Assembly (NCBI GenBank): GCA_017469785.1
Contig: JAFUFU010000045.1
Location: 124,001-188,000 of the forward strand
From: Treponema sp.
GTDB lineage: Bacteria > Spirochaetota > Spirochaetia > Treponematales > Treponemataceae
Reading direction: 5' to 3'
DNA: 64,000 nt
Positions 60,532-64,000 of the stretch are shown here, piece after piece. The notes beneath the pieces are model-generated. The model saw only the letters and a program-made list of their open reading frames with translations. It was not told where the DNA came from and ran no database searches. Numbering within the stretch: the stretch's first letter is position 1; each line of letters begins with the position of its first letter. A program made the translations under genes and the position numbers.

Positions 60532-60575
60532 CTAAAATCTCTAAAATCTCTAAAATCTCTTAAATCTCTAGAATT
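60531..60575 (+). repeat. 9-bp tandem repeat (TCTAAAATC)x3-5
   Basis: Three perfect TCTAAAATC units, then TCTTAAATC and TCTAGAATT, directly abutting the terminator T-tract. Upstream of the beta-helix lipoprotein gene by about 130 bases. Confidence 0.85.
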
Positions 60576-60708
60576 AGGCAAAGCTGGCTTAAAAAAACTT
60601 GAAATTTTCCATAAACAAGTTATACTATCATTAAGGTTGTTTAATTTTCCCTCTTCTTATGCTGAACGTATAAGTTACTTGGTTCTCGAAAAAACTTATG
60701 GAGGATTT

Positions 60709-62238
60709 ATGAAGCGTTTTGCTTATTTGTACGCTATTTTTGCGTTTTCCATTCTATTTATTTCTTGTTTTAATGAACAAAATTCCGGCACTTTTTTAGT
60801 CTTTTCGTCAAATGCTCGTGCTGCAAATGCCTCTGTGGAAAATCTTACAAACATCACACTAAAAGGTGAATCTTCTGATGGCGATAAGTTGGAATATTTT
60901 TGGGAAAGCTATGAGCCCTTTATTTCTTCAAGAATTGAATTGAATCCGGGTCTTTGGGATTTTACTCTTCGAGCCTTTATTGAAGAAGTTGAATATGAAG
61001 CAAATGTGCAGGCAGAAATTCAGGCTGAAAGAGAAAATCATGTGAAATTCATTCTTAAGGCTCTTTCTTCTGAATCTGGTGAAGGTGAGTCTGTTAGCGA
61101 ACCTGAGTCTGTTAGTGAACCTGAGCCTGTTAGTGAACCTGAGGAAATCAACACGATTTATGTTAGTAAAGAAGGCTCAGAAGAAAATAGTGGCATTTCC
61201 ATAGACTCCCCTCTTGATTCAATTGATTCTGCAATCGCTGTCATCAAGGATTTGAATAAAAAAATCGACTGGACAATCTCTATCAGTGGCGAAGTTTGTG
61301 GTACGCATATCATAGATATTCCTGATTCTTACATGTCTTCACTTACAATTACAGGTGGCTCTGGTGCAGAATCTGACATTCTTAACGGCAATGAAGAAGA
61401 CACGACTTTAAAAATTTTAACTTCCATTCCAGTTATTCTTAAAAATCTTACGATTACTGGGGGGAACGGAACTAATGGCGGTGGCATATATATAAGTACT
61501 TCTTCAACCGTTTCTTTGGCAGATGGTGTAGTAATTTTAGGAAACTCTGCAACATCTGGTGGCGGTGTTTACAATGATGGAAAACTTTTTATGTATGGAA
61601 GTGCAGTTATTGGGGACGCAAATGCAACATCTGTAGCGACATCTAGCAATTATGCAAACACGGCTTCAGAAAATGGAGCCGGAATTTATTCTCCAAGTGG
61701 TGGTTCAATTTATTTAGGATATAGTAATGAATCTACCAAAACGCCTCTCTCTGGAGGAATATATTACAATTACAGTTCTGGTAGCAGTTGGAGTTCTGGT
61801 GCAGGTATTTGTGGAGAAGATGGTTCATACATATATATGGATAGCGGAAATATCAGCTACAATACGATTGATAACAGAATGGGTGGCGGTATTGCTTTCT
61901 ATGGGACTTTTACTATGTCTGGCGGAAGTATAAGTTATAATAAAACTGCTGTAGTAAGTGGTACCGAAAGTGGTGGCGGAATTCGAGTGGGAGGCACATT
62001 CACGATGACAGGTGGAAGTGTTATTAATAACAATGCAGATACTGTTGGGGCAGGTGTGAGTATCGCGTCAAATAGTAATAGTAAATTCACTATGACTGGA
62101 GGAATCATTAAAAACAATGAAAGCACAAACGATGCAAATATCCATATCGAAACAGGCTCCCCAGAAATTAAAATTGGCGAAACTTCCGTTACATCTGATA
62201 ACATTTCTGATTACAACACAAACGGAATAGAACTTTAG
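60709..62238 (+). CDS. Beta-helix surface lipoprotein
   Basis: 509 residues from ATG 60709 (GGAGGATTT upstream); lipobox LFISC. Residues ~25-125 form a small beta domain; ~128-148 is a repeated SEPESV/SEPEPV acidic Pro linker (three units); ~150-250 is a DUF1565-like start (TIYVSKEGSEENSG); the rest is a right-handed parallel beta-helix of glycine-rich rungs (GGNGTNGGGIYI, ENGAGIYS, MSGGSISYNKTA, GTFTMTGGSVINN). This is typical of treponemal polymorphic-type surface proteins and adhesins; no lyase active site was recognised. Confidence 0.78.
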   Translation: MKRFAYLYAIFAFSILFISCFNEQNSGTFLVFSSNARAANASVENLTNITLKGESSDGDKLEYFWESYEPFISSRIELNPGLWDFTLRAFIEEVEYEANVQAEIQAERENHVKFILKALSSESGEGESVSEPESVSEPEPVSEPEEINTIYVSKEGSEENSGISIDSPLDSIDSAIAVIKDLNKKIDWTISISGEVCGTHIIDIPDSYMSSLTITGGSGAESDILNGNEEDTTLKILTSIPVILKNLTITGGNGTNGGGIYISTSSTVSLADGVVILGNSATSGGGVYNDGKLFMYGSAVIGDANATSVATSSNYANTASENGAGIYSPSGGSIYLGYSNESTKTPLSGGIYYNYSSGSSWSSGAGICGEDGSYIYMDSGNISYNTIDNRMGGGIAFYGTFTMSGGSISYNKTAVVSGTESGGGIRVGGTFTMTGGSVINNNADTVGAGVSIASNSNSKFTMTGGIIKNNESTNDANIHIETGSPEIKIGETSVTSDNISDYNTNGIEL

Positions 62239-62281
62239 CTTCTAAAAGCCAAAGTACAAGAAATAAACTTTGTACCAAACA

Positions 62282-62317
62282 AAAAACTCCACTTCACACT
62301 GAAGCGGAGTTTTTTTA
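62282..62317 (+). terminator. Intrinsic terminator after the beta-helix gene
   Basis: ACTCCACTTC/GAAGCGGAGT stem with one mismatch pair, followed by seven T. Confidence 0.8.
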
Positions 62318-62386
62318 TTCATAATGAAAAAAAGTTAATTCGTTTAAGAAATCACTTTGTGATTTCTTGTTACGGTAACTTATAAG

Positions 62387-63412
62387 TTATCTCTGGATTC
62401 GTCCAGAACCGTCGCCGCCTGCGAGCTTGTTTACTTCGTCCTCAGAAACCATGTTGTAGTCTCCGATGATTGAGTGTTTCAAGCAAGATGCTGCAACTGC
62501 CCAGTTGATAGAATCCTGTGTGTTCATACCTTTGAGCTGTGAGTGGATGAGACCACCGCCGAATGAATCACCGCCACCTACGCGGTCAACGATCCACATC
62601 TCATATTTCTTTGAGAAAGCGTAGTCTTTGTCGTCGACGTAGAGAAGAGCCTGCCAGTCGTTGCGGTTAGCGTTGATTGAAGAGCGAAGAGTGATTGCGA
62701 CTTTTTTGAAGCCGAATTTCTCTTTGAGCTGGCGTGCAACTGAAACATAACCGTCGTTGTTCAAAGTTCCTTTTGTTGTGTCAGTTCCCTCAGATTTGAT
62801 GCCGAATACATCGTTTGCATCATCCTCGTTAGAGATACAAACATCAACGTATTTACAGATTTCTGTCATTGCTTTGCGGGCTTCGTCTTTTGTCCAGAGC
62901 TTTCCGCGGTAGTTAAGGTCACAAGAAGTTGTGATTCCCATTTCGCGGGCTGTTTTACAAGCTTCGATACAAGCAGTTACCATGTTTGGTCCCAAAGCCG
63001 GTGTGATTCCTGTGATGTGGAACCATTTTGCATCCTTAAGGATTTCTTTCCAGTTGAATTCTTCTGGTTTTGCGAGCTGGATTGAAGAACCTGCTCGGTC
63101 GTAGATACATTTTGAACCACGCTGAGAAGCGCCTTTCTCGTTGTAGTAGATACCAACGCGTGGACCGCCACGAACGATATACTCTGTGTGAACGCCGTAT
63201 TTGCGGAGTGAGTTTACGGCAGCCTGTCCGATTTCGTGAGTCGGGAGCTTTGTAACGAAGTATGATTCGTTTCCATAGTTAGCGAGAGAAACCGAAACGT
63301 TAGCCTCTCCGCCACCGAAAGTTGTTGTCATTGAATCAACCTGCACGAAACGATAGTAATCAGCCGGCTGGATGCGAAGCATCAATTCACCAAAAGTAAC
63401 TACTTTTGCCAT
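62387..63412 (-). CDS. kdgK: PfkB-family sugar kinase, probably 2-keto-3-deoxygluconate kinase
   Basis: 341 residues. N-terminal GELMLRIQP and FGGGEANVSVSLANYG (substrate glycines), HITGITPALGPNM, then CDLNYRGKLW, and the C-terminal anion hole/catalytic base DRVGGGDSFGGGLIHS. The pattern GELMLR...GGxEANVA...DxNxRxxLW is that of KdgK enzymes, which phosphorylate KDG from pectin or glucuronate breakdown. Agrees with the glycan-degrading genes nearby. An alternative is another PfkB sugar kinase. Confidence 0.85.
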   Translation of the reverse strand: MAKVVTFGELMLRIQPADYYRFVQVDSMTTTFGGGEANVSVSLANYGNESYFVTKLPTHEIGQAAVNSLRKYGVHTEYIVRGGPRVGIYYNEKGASQRGSKCIYDRAGSSIQLAKPEEFNWKEILKDAKWFHITGITPALGPNMVTACIEACKTAREMGITTSCDLNYRGKLWTKDEARKAMTEICKYVDVCISNEDDANDVFGIKSEGTDTTKGTLNNDGYVSVARQLKEKFGFKKVAITLRSSINANRNDWQALLYVDDKDYAFSKKYEMWIVDRVGGGDSFGGGLIHSQLKGMNTQDSINWAVAASCLKHSIIGDYNMVSEDEVNKLAGGDGSGRIQR

Positions 63413-63582
63413 AGTCTAGACTCCTATTAATAATGAAATATTGTGAAAAGTATATGACGGCATTTTGTATTTCACAATTAAACATTATGCTCTGATTTTG
63501 TATTTTAGTGTCCAAGAAATTCATTTGCTTTTTGTACATTTTAGACCTATACTATATTTAATAGCAAAAGGAGGAACATTCT

Positions 63583-64000
63583 ATGAAGAAAAAAAGCGTC
63601 ATTCGCAGAATGGTCACCATTATTGGAGTTATCATCGCAGCCCTTTTTGTTGCTTTGATTGAATTAAGCGTTAAAGTTGTCAATGATTCATCGCGGGTTA
63701 CCGCCGATGCTGATATGGATGCTCTTGCCTCCTCTTATGCAACTTATGTCGAAACATGGCTTGAAGAAAACCTTAATCTCCTTGATTTTTATACAAAATC
63801 AGACGTGGTTTACAATTTCGGAAGCTATGAGGAAATCGGAGAATGGCTTGCCACAACTCCGAGCCGCCGCTCCCCGGAAATCGACTACGTGCTTTTCATT
63901 ACCGCTGAGGGAAATACCTTCTATGACTCCGGCAAAAGGGGCAACAACTCAGACAGGGCATATTACAAAGCCATCATGAACGGAGCTGATTTTTACATCA
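63583..64000 (+). CDS. Methyl-accepting chemotaxis protein, N-terminal part
   Basis: Partial, runs off the window after 139 codons. Start after AAAGGAGGAACATT. Residues ~10-32 are a membrane helix (MVTIIGVIIAALFVALIEL); residues ~33 onward start a periplasmic ligand-binding domain with VETWLEENLNLLDFYTKSD and YVLFITAEGNTFYDSGKRGNNSDRAYY, the dCache pattern of chemoreceptors. The signalling domain would lie beyond the window, so the MCP call is an inference from the dCache-type start. Confidence 0.7.
   Translation, partial: MKKKSVIRRMVTIIGVIIAALFVALIELSVKVVNDSSRVTADADMDALASSYATYVETWLEENLNLLDFYTKSDVVYNFGSYEEIGEWLATTPSRRSPEIDYVLFITAEGNTFYDSGKRGNNSDRAYYKAIMNGADFYI

Noticed and set aside
60514..60708. 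Longer start for the beta-helix lipoprotein with LKSLKSLKS repeats
   Set aside because: It is translation of the terminator tail and tandem 9-mer; the signal peptide and GGAGG site place the start at 60709.
1..64000. tRNA or rRNA genes
   Set aside because: No T-loop/anticodon pattern or conserved rRNA segment was recognised by eye; a tRNAscan run would be decisive.

Overview
This window most likely comes from a host-associated or gut Treponema (Spirochaetota). The evidence is many lipoproteins with spirochaete-like lipoboxes (LFASC, ALISC, LFISC), families of outer-membrane beta-barrel proteins with MKKI...FADV signal peptides, a trypanosome/plant-type phosphofructokinase, an unlinked hisD, and genes for plant or fungal polysaccharide use. 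This assignment rests on protein character only; no database search was possible. No rRNA, tRNA, CRISPR array or classical insertion sequence was seen.

Layout. 1-6.6 kb: a sodium/amino-acid symporter, then a thiamin salvage region (thiM, a thiamine-binding protein and thiE leftward; thiD and cytX rightward). It is controlled by two divergent TPP riboswitches, one apparently working through a terminator and one through the ribosome binding site. A frameshifted outer-membrane protein follows. 6.7-13.3 kb: an XRE regulator, hisD, the def-fmt-PASTA-Na/Pi symporter run and a DtxR-type regulator. 13.3-20.7 kb: a secreted FMN/FAD flavoprotein reductase, then a zinc uptake cluster (Fur/Zur regulator with a 15-bp palindrome inside its promoter, znuA, znuC, znuB, a lipoprotein and an OmpA-domain protein). 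guaB is at 20.7-22.2 kb.

22.4-32.3 kb is the standout region. A three-gene operon of outer-membrane beta-barrel proteins (A-B-C) faces an inverted second copy (C'-B'-A'). Between them lie a lipoprotein gene and a serine DNA invertase/resolvase gene. The outer ends are a perfect 123-bp inverted repeat covering the leader, start and signal peptide of A and A'. Further near-identical blocks sit at the B and C gene starts, while other gene segments have diverged. Copy C carries a nonsense codon that C' lacks. A clear promoter is visible only outside the left arm. This architecture fits a DNA-inversion or gene-conversion system for surface variation.

32.5-47.2 kb: phosphofructokinase, a GH63/trehalase-like glycosidase, unknown envelope and TPR proteins, a TraB-family protein, a small lipoprotein, a DUF1703-type ATPase/nuclease flanked by duplicated promoters, and a TolC-MacA-MacB-like efflux set. 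47.2-51.7 kb: a solitary BrnA-like antitoxin with a brnT remnant, oligoendopeptidase F, threonine aldolase and undecaprenyl-diphosphatase. pepF and uppP each carry an in-frame repeat insertion. 51.7-64 kb: a metallophosphoesterase, a ricin-lectin/GH64 glucanase lipoprotein, an Ig-like lipoprotein with a G10 tract in its promoter, an esterase, mtn and luxS (methyl cycle/AI-2), an aldolase-family enzyme, a beta-helix lipoprotein, a KDG-kinase-like enzyme, and the start of a chemoreceptor.

The intergenic DNA is rich in repeats. A five-copy, roughly 85-215 bp element has AATTCCTCACAGAG ends. Four of the five copies contain a hairpin whose stem is kept by compensatory changes, and four copies sit just upstream of genes within operons. 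Several genes lack a Shine-Dalgarno sequence and have a -10-like hexamer 6-8 nt before the start codon, which suggests leaderless transcripts.
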